A stretch of 13,931 nt of DNA, taken from contig DAHWFG010000539.1 of NCBI GenBank assembly GCA_027325115.1, positions 1 to 13,931 on the forward strand. The letters run 5' to 3'. Every line of letters starts with the position of its first letter. The first letter of the stretch is position 1. The notes under the pieces were generated by a model, which saw only the letters and a list, made by a program, of their open reading frames with translations, ran no database searches and was not told the DNA's origin. Made by a program: the position numbers and the translations under genes. Of the stretch, positions 1 through 7,640 are shown piece by piece. The DNA is from JAKBCQ01 sp021807585. GTDB taxonomy: Bacteria > Planctomycetota > Planctomycetia > Isosphaerales > Isosphaeraceae.

Positions 1-222
1 GAATACCTCGAATGGGAACGAACGCATCCCGAGCTCGCTCCCGAACGGAAACGCGGGCGAAACGCTTTGTCAAGAGGCGCAACGCCATTAAACCGTAATA
101 CAATCATATTATAATAAATTATGATTGATCGTTTCGATCGACTTCGACGAGTCGTCGCGGTTCGGCTTGTTTTGAGCAAGGATCGATTGGAACCGATTCG
201 GGTTCGCTCAATCGTCGACAAT

Positions 223-254
223 AAAAAAGGGGCGCCTCGCGAAGGAAGCGCCCC
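223..254 (-). terminator. Rho-independent terminator after the 83-aa gene
   Basis: Read on the minus strand, GGGGCGC (254-248) pairs perfectly with GCGCCCC (235-229) across a 12-nt loop and is followed at once by six T (228-223). It lies about 40 nt beyond the stop codon of the small minus-strand gene, the right place and direction to end its transcript. A 7-bp, almost all-GC stem plus a T-run is a textbook intrinsic terminator and the clearest one in the window. It also supports the small ORF being really transcribed. Confidence 0.85.
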
Positions 255-275
255 GGATCGTCGGGTCGAACTGTC

Positions 276-297
276 ATGAATCGATCGATCGATTCAT
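276..297. repeat. 22-bp perfect palindrome at the stop of the 83-aa gene
   Basis: The half-site ATGAATCGATC (276-286) is followed directly by its exact reverse complement (287-297), so all 22 bases are palindromic with no spacer. It covers the TGA stop (296-294, minus strand) and sits about 22 bp before the terminator stem. In RNA it could fold to a 9-bp stem with a 4-nt loop; in DNA it could bind a dimeric protein. GATC and CGATCG words are very common here, so part of the symmetry may come from composition, but 22 bp without a mismatch is notable. Confidence 0.8.
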
Positions 298-545
298 TCG
301 AGACGCAACGCGCACCAGATCCCGCAGGGGTAAAACTGGGCGTCGGCGGGATGAATCGCCATCCGATCCCATTCGTCCTGGGTCCAGACGACGATCTTCG
401 CCGAATAGCCGTTGATCCGCCACGTCGCCTCGTTCGGCGGGGTCGTCGCTCGAACATGAGATTGAGCGTGTGCGGGATCGGGATTGAATACCGGAAACTT
501 GGGTCGCTTCGTCGCGACTGGAAACACATGTGAAGCAAGACTCAT
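294..545 (-). CDS. Small conserved-looking protein of unknown function, 83 aa
   Basis: I do not recognise a named family, though the C-terminal wording resembles short hypothetical proteins I associate with planctomycetes. The ATG at 545 has a GAGG Shine-Dalgarno 8 nt upstream, and the gene ends in front of a strong terminator; both argue for a real gene. The N-terminal 40 residues are rich in Pro, Lys and Thr with no signal peptide or membrane segment. From residue 42 the sequence looks folded: WRINGYSAKIVVWTQDEWDR, then PADAQFYPCGIWCALRLE to the end. Two cysteines (C74, C78) form CxxxC around a Trp, and W42, W54, W59 and W77 give unusual aromatic density; a metal- or redox-type site is possible but unproven. 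The protein is probably cytoplasmic. A 139-aa ORF overlapping in another minus frame is Arg/Ser-rich and looks like a shadow. Confidence 0.7.
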   Translation of the reverse strand: MSLASHVFPVATKRPKFPVFNPDPAHAQSHVRATTPPNEATWRINGYSAKIVVWTQDEWDRMAIHPADAQFYPCGIWCALRLE

Positions 546-1048
546 CGATGATACCTCAGGGGATGAAATCGTTTAATATCGAACCGCTTCGTTCGATCCT
601 TCACTTCGTCGCGCGAGGTCGAATCCATCGTCCTCGCTCGCGTCTCAGCGTCGAGACGCCCCAATCGAACGTCACCGTGGCCGATCAGCGGCCGAACCGA
701 ACCGCACGCGGCTTCCGACCCGATCGTCGCTTCCCGTGACGATCTCGTAACGCCGCAGTGGAATGAGAACTCCTATCCCCTCCTCTCCCTCAAATGAATC
801 AGCCGATCGAGCGACTTCTTCCCGCGATCACTCTTCCGCTTCACCTGGTTAAAAATGTCTTAATAAGGCGATTACCGCTCGCGATCATTTCAAAATCCGC
901 ATCAAAGTTGCGATTTCCAGCTATCGGTTGCGGTATGCGATATTGTATTCCCTTTTTAGGCGACACTCAAGCCGATTCCTGAATCTTTTTTAAGCATTTT
1001 TGGAGAGCCTCTTGTGAAGGTAGGAGTTGCGGGGCTATACTGGGTTGT
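546..1048. other. Gene-free stretch of about 500 bp
   Basis: No convincing gene is seen on either strand. The short open frames at 530-739 and 794-982 have no Shine-Dalgarno and give Arg/Pro-rich or unstructured translations. The left edge must hold the promoter of the 83-aa gene (minus strand, AT-rich patch near 568-582) and the right edge holds that of the XRE regulator. The part from about 845 to 1005 is clearly more AT-rich than its surroundings, with short T-runs (987-993, 997-1001). I see no tRNA fold and no strong hairpin. An unannotated small RNA cannot be excluded by eye. Confidence 0.5.
1012..1041 (+). promoter_or_regulatory. Sigma70-like promoter giving a leaderless XRE mRNA
   Basis: TTGTGA (1012-1017), an 18-nt spacer and TATACT (1036-1041) form a good -35/-10 pair. 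Only seven bases separate the -10 box from the ATG at 1049, so transcription should start at or within a base of the A of the start codon. No Shine-Dalgarno lies at a usable distance; the nearest GGAG is about 25 nt upstream and would not be transcribed from here. The arrangement parallels the leaderless cI transcript of phage lambda. Confidence 0.6.
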
Positions 1049-1405
1049 ATGGGATATGCGGATAAGCTGCAAAGACTCTGTGCGTTACGCGGGCTGGATC
1101 AGTCGGCTCTTGCCCAGCGACTGAACCGATCCAAGTCGTCGATGTCGCGCATCCTGAGCGGGGCTCAAGAACCTAAGTTAAGTCTGGCACACGCGTTAGC
1201 GAAAGCTCTCGGGGTCAGCCTCGATTATCTCGCCGACGATTCCTTGCAAACCGAGCCCAACGGCGAGTGGGTGATGCTGACCGAGGACGAGGTTGCGATC
1301 CTCAAAATCGTCCGCAGATTAGGGTCGAGCGCCGCGATCGATCGTCTTTTGGTGGTTCCTCCTCAAAACGGCAATCGATCAAATCACGCCGATTCGGCAT
1401 CATGA
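1049..1405 (+). CDS. XRE-family helix-turn-helix transcriptional regulator, 118 aa
   Basis: Residues about 5-62 form a Cro/CI (HTH_3) domain: DKLQRLCALRGLDQSALAQR covers the first helices, the recognition-helix region is NRSKSSMSRILSG (26-38), and PKLSLAHALAKALGVSLDYL closes the domain as is typical of this family. Family members bind operator DNA as dimers. A tail follows (LTEDEVAILKIVRRLGSSAA, 77-96), probably helical and perhaps used for dimerisation; the last 15 residues are polar and disordered-looking. No ligand or protease domain is present. The start is fixed by the ATG next to the -10 box. The gene stands alone between a gene-free region and the ABC exporter operon on the same strand, so it may regulate itself or that operon; this is inference from position only. 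Confidence 0.85.
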   Translation: MGYADKLQRLCALRGLDQSALAQRLNRSKSSMSRILSGAQEPKLSLAHALAKALGVSLDYLADDSLQTEPNGEWVMLTEDEVAILKIVRRLGSSAAIDRLLVVPPQNGNRSNHADSAS

Positions 1406-1588
1406 TGATGCGAAAAAACAACGGAATCCTCAGCCGGCACGTTTCTACCGGGTCGTACTGAAGTTTTTCCTCAACACGACCTCACCGCACGGGCGCGAAC
1501 CGAATGCGGCGCAATCAATACATCATACAAACATATCATATTTTTATCACGCTTTCCAGAACCGAGAACCCGGTCCAACCGTTCGGCT

Positions 1589-1616
1589 TTGCGTCGGCTG
1601 AAGCGACGGTTATCAT
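1589..1616 (+). promoter_or_regulatory. Candidate promoter of the ABC exporter operon
   Basis: TTGCGT (1589-1594), a 16-nt spacer and TATCAT (1611-1616) make a moderate promoter, with 3/6 and 5/6 matches to consensus. The predicted start near 1623 leaves a leader of about 44 nt before the ATG at 1667. If real, it rules out translation from the in-frame TTG at 1589, which lies inside the -35 box. Confidence 0.4.
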
Positions 1617-1666
1617 ACGATCTTAAGTTGATCGCGATTCCGACTCGTTTCAGGGTACTCGCGCCG

Positions 1667-2572
1667 ATGATTTCGACCGAACGACTGACGAAACGCTATG
1701 GCGCCAACCACGCGTTGCGCGATCTCACGCTCGAGGTGCGTCCCGGCGAAGTCTTCGGCCTCCTCGGCCCCAACGGGTCGGGGAAGACGACGACGATCCG
1801 TCTCTTGCTGGGAATGATCAAACCGACCGCGGGACGTGCGAGCGTAGCCGGACGCGATTGCTGGAACCAAAGCCTCGCCGTCCGCGAACGCGTCTCCTAT
1901 CTACCCGGAGAACTTCGCTTATATGGACACATGACTGGATACGCGTTGCTTAAATTCCTCTCCGATCTCCGCGGCGGCGCTTCGCTCGACCGCGCCGTGG
2001 CGATCGCCGAGCGCGTCCTCAAGGTCGAGCTCTCGCGGAAGATCCGCACCTTCTCCACAGGAATGAAGCAGAAATTGGCGCTTTCACAAGCTTTTGCCGA
2101 TCCAGTTGATATTTTGATCCTTGACGAGCCGACCTCTGCGCTCGACCCCTCGGCGCGAGACGTCGTGCTCGAACTGGTAAGGGCCGCACGCGCCGAGCGG
2201 CAAACCGTCATTTTCTCGGGGCACGTTCTTCCCGAGGTCGAGGCGGTCGCCGATCGCGTCGCGATCATGCGCAAAGGTCGATTGATGCATCTCGAGGACA
2301 TGCACGAACGGCGGACGAACCTCCGGCTCGTCCTCGTCCGGTTCGACGGCGCCGACGCCGTCCCGCGCGATTTTCCCGAGCATCTCGATCTCGCGCCGCG
2401 CGACCTCAACGGCGAAACCGCGCTCCTCGAACATCGAGGCTCGCCGCGCGAACTCTTCACCTGGCTCGCCGAGCAACGCGTCGTCGACGTCGCGATCGGA
2501 ACCGACGATCTAAAATCCTTATACGATCGGTTCCACGGCCCGAACGTGACCGAAGACGAATTCGAGGAGTAA
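1667..2572 (+). CDS. ABC-2 type exporter, ATP-binding subunit, 301 aa
   Basis: This is the cytoplasmic ATPase that drives the permease encoded next. The motifs are complete: Walker A GPNGSGKT (34-41), signature STGMKQ (130-135), Walker B ILILDEP (149-155, with D153 and catalytic E154) and H-loop H186. The Q-loop position reads YLPGELRLY (78-86), a variant common in ABC-2 export ATPases where the usual glutamine is absent. After residue 205 a C-terminal extension of about 95 residues follows, as in CcmA/DrrA-like exporters. I chose the ATG at 1667 rather than the upstream TTG at 1589 because the extra 26 residues are Arg-rich and unlike the family, and a candidate promoter covers them; a weak AGGG lies 11 nt upstream. 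Two nt separate its stop from the permease start. The substrate cannot be read from the sequence. Confidence 0.93.
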   Translation: MISTERLTKRYGANHALRDLTLEVRPGEVFGLLGPNGSGKTTTIRLLLGMIKPTAGRASVAGRDCWNQSLAVRERVSYLPGELRLYGHMTGYALLKFLSDLRGGASLDRAVAIAERVLKVELSRKIRTFSTGMKQKLALSQAFADPVDILILDEPTSALDPSARDVVLELVRAARAERQTVIFSGHVLPEVEAVADRVAIMRKGRLMHLEDMHERRTNLRLVLVRFDGADAVPRDFPEHLDLAPRDLNGETALLEHRGSPRELFTWLAEQRVVDVAIGTDDLKSLYDRFHGPNVTEDEFEE

Positions 2573-2574
2573 TC

Positions 2575-3408
2575 ATGAAGGTTTTCTTCGCGCTCGTCCG
2601 AAAACAACTCGGCGAAACCAAATGGCCCCTCATCGTTTTGGCGGCTTCGCTCTTCGCGATGAGCTGGATGACCGTCTTCGTCACGTGTCGCATGGAACGT
2701 CGGTTCAAAAAAGAAACAGACGTCACCGCGGCGATGCGCAATCGCGCGTTTTTGCGAGGCATGGGCGGCGGGTCGATGGATTATTCGTCGGGGGCGATCG
2801 AACTCGCGTTCTGGAATCACCCGTTCCTCATCATCGCGATCGCAATCTGGCCGATCGGTCGAGCGTCGGCGGCGATCGCGGGAGAAATCGAACGCGGATC
2901 GATCGACCTCGTCCTCTCAAGGCCGATCAGCCGAACGTCGTATTTTGGATCGCAAATTGCCGTAATGTTTATTGGCTTATTGATATTGGCGGTCGCGCTC
3001 GTCGCCGGGAATCTCGCCGGCACGATCTACAACCCCGTCGAGAAGCCCCCGGGGGCGCTTCAGATGCTCGATCCCCTGATCAACCTGATCGCGCTCTGCT
3101 TAAGCTGTTATGGATTCACCGTGTTGATCTCGGCGATCGACATCGTCCGCTGGCGCGCCAATCTCTTCGGCGCGTTCGTCACGCTCGCTTCCTACGTGAT
3201 GCACGTCGTCGCGAACATCCCCTCGCTCGATAACGTCAAGTTTCTTGATCATTATTCGATCTTCAAGGCGTACGACCCCGTCGCCGCGTTTGTCGAGGGG
3301 GGCTCGAAACTCGCGTTCAACATCGAGGTTTTACTCGCGATCGCCGCGATCGGAATCGCCGCGAGCTTCGTCGCCTTCTGGCATCGCGACGTCCCCTCCA
3401 ACAGTTGA
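2575..3408 (+). CDS. ABC-2 type exporter, permease subunit, 277 aa
   Basis: This is the membrane partner of the ATPase just upstream. Six hydrophobic segments can be seen at about 17-37, 83-101, 126-148, 167-188, 194-214 and 248-268, the usual ABC-2 topology. The cytoplasmic stretch GEIERGSIDLVLSRPISRT (103-121) matches the 'E.e.gt...lls.Pisr' coupling motif of this permease class. The Shine-Dalgarno GAGGAG (2564-2569) is made by the last two Glu codons of the ATPase gene, 5 nt before the ATG, so the two are translationally linked. The gene ends 77 nt before the convergent dioxygenase gene, and I see no clear terminator in between. Together with the ATPase it forms a two-gene exporter. Substrate unknown; lipid, antibiotic or polysaccharide export are all compatible. 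Confidence 0.88.
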   Translation: MKVFFALVRKQLGETKWPLIVLAASLFAMSWMTVFVTCRMERRFKKETDVTAAMRNRAFLRGMGGGSMDYSSGAIELAFWNHPFLIIAIAIWPIGRASAAIAGEIERGSIDLVLSRPISRTSYFGSQIAVMFIGLLILAVALVAGNLAGTIYNPVEKPPGALQMLDPLINLIALCLSCYGFTVLISAIDIVRWRANLFGAFVTLASYVMHVVANIPSLDNVKFLDHYSIFKAYDPVAAFVEGGSKLAFNIEVLLAIAAIGIAASFVAFWHRDVPSNS

Positions 3409-3485
3409 TTCCTCAATCAATTGACGATACCCGATCAAAATACGCCGACGCTTCGCATTCGTGGAAACGCCCGCGATCGCATCAA

Positions 3486-4148
3486 TCATCCCTCGGGAGT
3501 CAATCCGAGGACGACGTCGAATCGAGCCTTGAGCTCGCCGATCTTCGACCCGTCGAGCTCGGCGAAATCAATCGTCACCGATTCCCGAGCCTTCGAATCG
3601 CGAATCGATCGGTAAATCCCGTCGCGCTCGTTGAACTTCTCTCCCTTCACGTAACATTGCGTTGTCAACAAATGCTTATCACCGCGTTTGATCTTGAAAT
3701 GAATGTGCGGGGTCCTGCCGGGATACTTCACGGGCTTGATCGTCCGAAAATAATACTCGCCCGAAGAACCCGTCAGAAAACGCCCGTACCCCTGGAAATT
3801 CGCGTCGCGATCGGCGCGATTGCCGCTTCGCGTGTGAATATAAGCGCCCTTGGCATCAACTTGCCAGATCTCGACGATCGCGTTTTTGACGGGAACCCCC
3901 CTCGAATCAACAATCAGCCCCGACAGATGGGTGATCGACCCGACCGCGGGAGTGATCGCGTCGTTGACGATCAGCAGGTCGTTGTCGGTATCGAGCGGCA
4001 GCTTGTCGGGATAAAACGGACCCTCGGTTTGCGCCGGGGTTTTCGTCAATTCGTCGGCGAACACCCCGCGACACGCGAACGCCGCGGCGCCGAACGAGAG
4101 GTTTCGCAAGAACGTCCGCCGATCGCCGAACGAGAGGATCTCAATCAT
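3486..4148 (-). CDS. Tat-exported intradiol ring-cleavage dioxygenase, 220 aa
   Basis: Related to protocatechuate 3,4-dioxygenase and catechol 1,2-dioxygenase, non-haem Fe(III) enzymes that split catechol-type rings between the hydroxyls. Residues 1-32 are a twin-arginine signal (DRRTFLRNL at 9-17, cleavage likely after VFA31). The mature part opens with QTEGPFYP (40-47), a family hallmark, followed by the beta-sandwich core (GLIVDSRGVPVKNAIVEIWQ, 77-96). The iron-binding block is TIKPVKYPGRTPHIHFKI (136-153), giving ligands Y142, H148 and H150 and conserved R145. The other tyrosine ligand expected around 105-116 is not at its usual place; Y103 is the nearest candidate. The frame stays open back to 4349, but the ATG at 4148 puts the Tat motif at the N-terminus. 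No good Shine-Dalgarno is seen. True substrate unknown; such exported forms often stand outside catabolic operons, as here. Confidence 0.85.
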   Translation of the reverse strand: MIEILSFGDRRTFLRNLSFGAAAFACRGVFADELTKTPAQTEGPFYPDKLPLDTDNDLLIVNDAITPAVGSITHLSGLIVDSRGVPVKNAIVEIWQVDAKGAYIHTRSGNRADRDANFQGYGRFLTGSSGEYYFRTIKPVKYPGRTPHIHFKIKRGDKHLLTTQCYVKGEKFNERDGIYRSIRDSKARESVTIDFAELDGSKIGELKARFDVVLGLTPEG

Positions 4149-4394
4149 CGTTTTCGCTTCCCATGACAAAGATGGACGGGATCGACACGACCGGGAAATC
4201 AAGACGCGACTCAAAACCGTACGCGCCATGATGGATCGATCCGATCGCGAAGTCGGTCGAATCGCACCGACCGCGACGCTCGATCGACGCTCGATGCCAA
4301 AAACCATCGAACCGACTCCAATCTTAGCCGAGCGATCGTCGCCGCTCAAGACGCAGTCGAATCCAATCCTCCACGTTATCTTATAATATGAACA

Positions 4395-7300
4395 TTATCC
4401 CAGTTTCCTGAGCGTGAATTCGAGCGCGCGATCCTCGGAGACGCGTATCGCCCGATCAAAAGCAACGACGACGCGATTCGCGGTCTGATCGAACCTCGCC
4501 TCGGCCTTCGCTCCGCCGATCGTCGCCGCGACCGACCCCGCCTTCATCGCCGCCGGAACCTCGACCGCGAACGTCTTGACGCGCGCCGAACCGTGGCGAA
4601 CAATCAACCGCGCCCAGAATCGATCGGCTTCAATCTTTTGTTCATAAGTTCCCCAGCCTTCGGCGGCGACGAACGGTGCTCGGAAATCGGCTCCGCCGAT
4701 CCGGGGAGCGAACCCGAAACGCCCCTTCGGTCCGTGATGCTCGAAGCCGCACGCCGCGAGAAACGCGCCGAAACTCGCCATCGATCTCGCATAATGATCG
4801 CTGCATTCCACTTCATTATAAGGATTGCGCAATCTTGGATGATAACGATCGTGGATCAATCGCGCGACCGCCAAACCCTCGACCGTCATCCCCTCCCAAA
4901 TCATATGCGAACATACTTGCCATTCAAATCCCGTCATACACTCGTTAAAATACATCGCCGACCACGCGCCGGCGCCCGAAACCTGCGGAGGCCTGCCGAA
5001 CGGAAACGTAACCATCAAAAGCCCCCCTTCGCCCGGCAGCGCATACCACCTCCCCGCGGGATTCGCCTTGCGATACCGACCGACGTCGGGGGTGACGCTG
5101 AATCGCCACAACGAACCGAGCGCACGCCTCACGTGCGCCTCGTCCATCACCCGACCAAGCCCCGTCTGCCACGCCCACGATTGACCGAAAACCTGGTCGA
5201 TCTCGCACCCGTCGTACGATCCAACCTCGTTCATATGCGCCCGATCGCCAACATGAACATAATAACCAAATTTTTCTCGCCAACACATCCTATCAAGTTC
5301 GCGAACCCCCGAATCGAACCGAGCTCGGCACAGCCGCGCGAATTCGCCGTCGCCGACCTCCAGAGCCATCTCCTCCCCCGCTCGAAGCGCCGCGTGGTAA
5401 AGACCGACCAGCCAGGGAACCACCCCGAACCAATCGGCGTCGAGCGTATTGTGCATCGGACCGCGGATGATACCCGATCCCTCCTTATCACGATCAATCA
5501 CACACATAAGCGCGCGTTTGAGACCAGGCCAAAGCCGTCTTAGATACGCGTCGTCGGCCGATGTCTGATGATCGCGATACGCGCGGAGGATCACGCCGCA
5601 TTGACCGTCGACCGCAAACAGATCGCCGAACTCGCCGCGATAACGCACCACACCCGTCTTGCCGTCGAGCGCCGAGCCGAGATCGACTCGCTCGCGCAAA
5701 TTCCGCTCGATCTCGGGAAAAACTCGACCCGGCGCCTGAGCGTAATGCCAAACATGTGTACACGTTCCGGGACAACAGCCGATCCCCTCCCAACCCCAAA
5801 ATCGACCGTCGGCGAACCGCCTGCTCGTCGATGTCGCCAGCACCGACGTGTTCGCGAACGTCCGATTCAAAAACCAATAAGGAAGCGTGGAATCATACCA
5901 GACGTCGCGCCACCGCTTCGTCAAAGTCGACAACCGCTCGAACCCCTCGACGACATACCTCACGATCGCTCGCGCCGAATCAAACCGAGACGCGTAATAC
6001 TGTCCCTTCAACCGTCCCAGTACCGTCTGATTGGGAAACCGCCAAACAACCAAAAAATTCACATGCGCCGATTCACCGGGCTTGATCGAAACCCTCCTCC
6101 CGATCGCCCCCGTCAAATTCGCCTCGATCGACGCCTCGGCCGAATCCGATCGCTTGCTTGTGAACATGTCTTTGTCGATCTGAGCCGATCGGATTTCGGC
6201 GGGTTTCCCCAAAAGCGCCAGCCCCATCACGCCGAAATCGTGGAGCTCGTCGAACCGCTCGGCCGATTGGGGACGATCGGCGAACGTGATCCGGCCCACC
6301 CCGACGTTCCCCCAGCCCCCCTTGCGCGCATCGACGATCTCGATCCGCGCCTCGACGCCGATCCACCCACGCGCGTCAAGCGTCGCGAGCCTCATCCTGT
6401 TCTCGTTCCGCCCCGTAACCGATCGAACGACCTTCCCCGCGACGACCAAATTTACACATGTCGTACCCGGATTGTTTCCTCCTCCAATCCAAAGGTGAAT
6501 AAACTTGCGCTCGATTGTGAAAGGTTTACTTGTAAGCTTGCCGGTATGATCGTCTTTCGAACCGACGTCGTTTCCGGGCGCGGTCGCGTGCGAATTGACG
6601 ACGCGATCGCCCGGTCCGCCGACGTCCCCCTGGTAAGACGGAATTTTCTTCTTATCGATCGGACCCTCCCCGAACGCGTCCCCCTCCACGCTCCAACCTT
6701 CGTAGCGATCGCGCGTCCAATCCTCGAATACAAGATCGGGCCTCGCGTCACGCACGGCTCGGGCGTCGGCCTCCGCCGAACATTCCAAAAAAGTGAATCC
6801 GCGATCGTCGTCGATCCGATTGCGACGGATCGCCGCATACTCGCGATGATAACGCCCGACCGCGTTTTCAAGCTTCCCAGCCAGATCGACCTCAAGCTCG
6901 TCACGCGATTCGTTCCTGATCGAAAAACTCATCACCGTGACGGGAAGGCTCGAATCGTCAAGATTTAACGGGATAAACGGTGAATACGCCTCGAGCTCAA
7001 TCGTAATCGGCACAGAATCATCTTGATATGAAACTGTACCGATCGGATATCGCCCCGTGAACGAAACGTTCTTAAAGCCTTCGCGATCGAGCGTTCGCGT
7101 GCTTCCGCCGGGATCCGCCTGCGAGCGAATCCGCACCGCGAATCCCTGCTCGACCGCGCTTTTCGAATGCCGCGGACGAACATACGCCGATCCGTCCATC
7201 GGACCGAGCGACCGTCCCTCGTAAACGACGGGTTCGGGATCGATCCCGAGAGCCTCGAAGTTGAAGATATCCCAAAGCCAAAGCCGGCCGTCCCCCGCGA

Positions 7301-7628
7301 GGTATAACGTCCCGGTACATAATCCTCCAACAGGCATGCCGATATATTCGAGTTCACGACCGGCGAACGTTTCGGGAACGCCCCGCGCCGTCAGGCTCGC
7401 AAGCCACTCGGGGGTGAACTTTTTATCGGCGGGGACGAGCGTATCGAACTCGTCCTTCTCAAACGGCCCCGCGATGGCTTCTCCCGCGGCGAACACGCTC
7501 GCCAACCCGATCCCCGAGAGCGCCAGGAAATCGCGCCTCGGAATCTCGGAGATCCCGCGATCGCTCGTTCGTTTTTCGTCATCATCGCGTTTGGATTGAT
7601 TGATTTCGCTCATTGTTTTATCCGCCAT
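4395..7628 (-). CDS. Tat-exported GH116 (GBA2-like, DUF608) glycosidase, 1077 aa
   Basis: This exported enzyme is of the GBA2 / bacterial beta-glucosidase GH116 family, which removes beta-linked glucose or xylose from glycosides by a retaining mechanism. Residues 28-54 are a Tat signal (PRRDFLALSG). The GH116 N-terminal beta domain starts near 90 (GRELEYIGMPVGGLCTGTLY), is interrupted at about 299-452 by a separate beta-rich module, and resumes to about 545. The (alpha/alpha)6 catalytic domain covers about 560-960: GRFWGWEG aligns with the GBA2 nucleophile region, giving E614, and GPMHNTLDADWFG aligns with the acid/base region, giving D730. A short beta domain ends the protein. The enzyme is therefore probably active. 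The ATG at 7628 has no Shine-Dalgarno, and an in-frame ATG at 7613 is possible. It is about 150-250 residues longer than usual bacterial members because of the insert. Natural substrate unknown. Confidence 0.9.
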   Translation of the reverse strand: MADKTMSEINQSKRDDDEKRTSDRGISEIPRRDFLALSGIGLASVFAAGEAIAGPFEKDEFDTLVPADKKFTPEWLASLTARGVPETFAGRELEYIGMPVGGLCTGTLYLAGDGRLWLWDIFNFEALGIDPEPVVYEGRSLGPMDGSAYVRPRHSKSAVEQGFAVRIRSQADPGGSTRTLDREGFKNVSFTGRYPIGTVSYQDDSVPITIELEAYSPFIPLNLDDSSLPVTVMSFSIRNESRDELEVDLAGKLENAVGRYHREYAAIRRNRIDDDRGFTFLECSAEADARAVRDARPDLVFEDWTRDRYEGWSVEGDAFGEGPIDKKKIPSYQGDVGGPGDRVVNSHATAPGNDVGSKDDHTGKLTSKPFTIERKFIHLWIGGGNNPGTTCVNLVVAGKVVRSVTGRNENRMRLATLDARGWIGVEARIEIVDARKGGWGNVGVGRITFADRPQSAERFDELHDFGVMGLALLGKPAEIRSAQIDKDMFTSKRSDSAEASIEANLTGAIGRRVSIKPGESAHVNFLVVWRFPNQTVLGRLKGQYYASRFDSARAIVRYVVEGFERLSTLTKRWRDVWYDSTLPYWFLNRTFANTSVLATSTSRRFADGRFWGWEGIGCCPGTCTHVWHYAQAPGRVFPEIERNLRERVDLGSALDGKTGVVRYRGEFGDLFAVDGQCGVILRAYRDHQTSADDAYLRRLWPGLKRALMCVIDRDKEGSGIIRGPMHNTLDADWFGVVPWLVGLYHAALRAGEEMALEVGDGEFARLCRARFDSGVRELDRMCWREKFGYYVHVGDRAHMNEVGSYDGCEIDQVFGQSWAWQTGLGRVMDEAHVRRALGSLWRFSVTPDVGRYRKANPAGRWYALPGEGGLLMVTFPFGRPPQVSGAGAWSAMYFNECMTGFEWQVCSHMIWEGMTVEGLAVARLIHDRYHPRLRNPYNEVECSDHYARSMASFGAFLAACGFEHHGPKGRFGFAPRIGGADFRAPFVAAEGWGTYEQKIEADRFWARLIVRHGSARVKTFAVEVPAAMKAGSVAATIGGAKAEARFDQTANRVVVAFDRAIRVSEDRALEFTLRKLG

Positions 7629-7640
7629 TCATATGAGAAT

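Noticed and set aside
1..114. Possible C-terminal end of a gene entering from the left
   Set aside because: Frame 1 is open to TAA at 112-114, but all three plus-strand frames are open for 29 or more codons here, so none can be favoured.
119..538. 139-aa minus-strand frame overlapping the 83-aa gene
   Set aside because: Arg/Ser/Pro-rich low-complexity product that reads through the strong terminator at 223-254. The 83-aa frame has the ribosome binding site and the protein-like composition.
1402..1461. 19-codon ORF (ATGATGATG start) overlapping the stop of the XRE gene
   Set aside because: The ATGA overlap hints at translational coupling, but the frame is very short with no Shine-Dalgarno or recognisable sequence; chance is enough.
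1589..1666. TTG start adding 26 residues to the ABC ATPase
   Set aside because: Arg-rich extension unlike the family, and the TTG lies in a candidate -35 box. The ATG at 1667 fits the usual N-terminus.
4149..4349. 67-residue N-terminal extension of the dioxygenase
   Set aside because: It would bury the twin-arginine signal inside the protein; the extension is Arg/Ser-rich and featureless.
4375..4397. AT-rich patch with a 5-bp stem as terminator of the GH116 gene, or promoter of the dioxygenase gene
   Set aside because: The stem is only A-T pairs with no T-run in the right place, and no -35 box matches the TATTAT on the minus strand.
5568..6968. 466-aa open frame on the plus strand inside the GH116 gene
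   Set aside because: Antisense to a gene with clear catalytic motifs. The translation is Arg/Pro/Asp-rich and domain-free, as expected for the opposite strand of CG-rich codons; no ribosome binding site.
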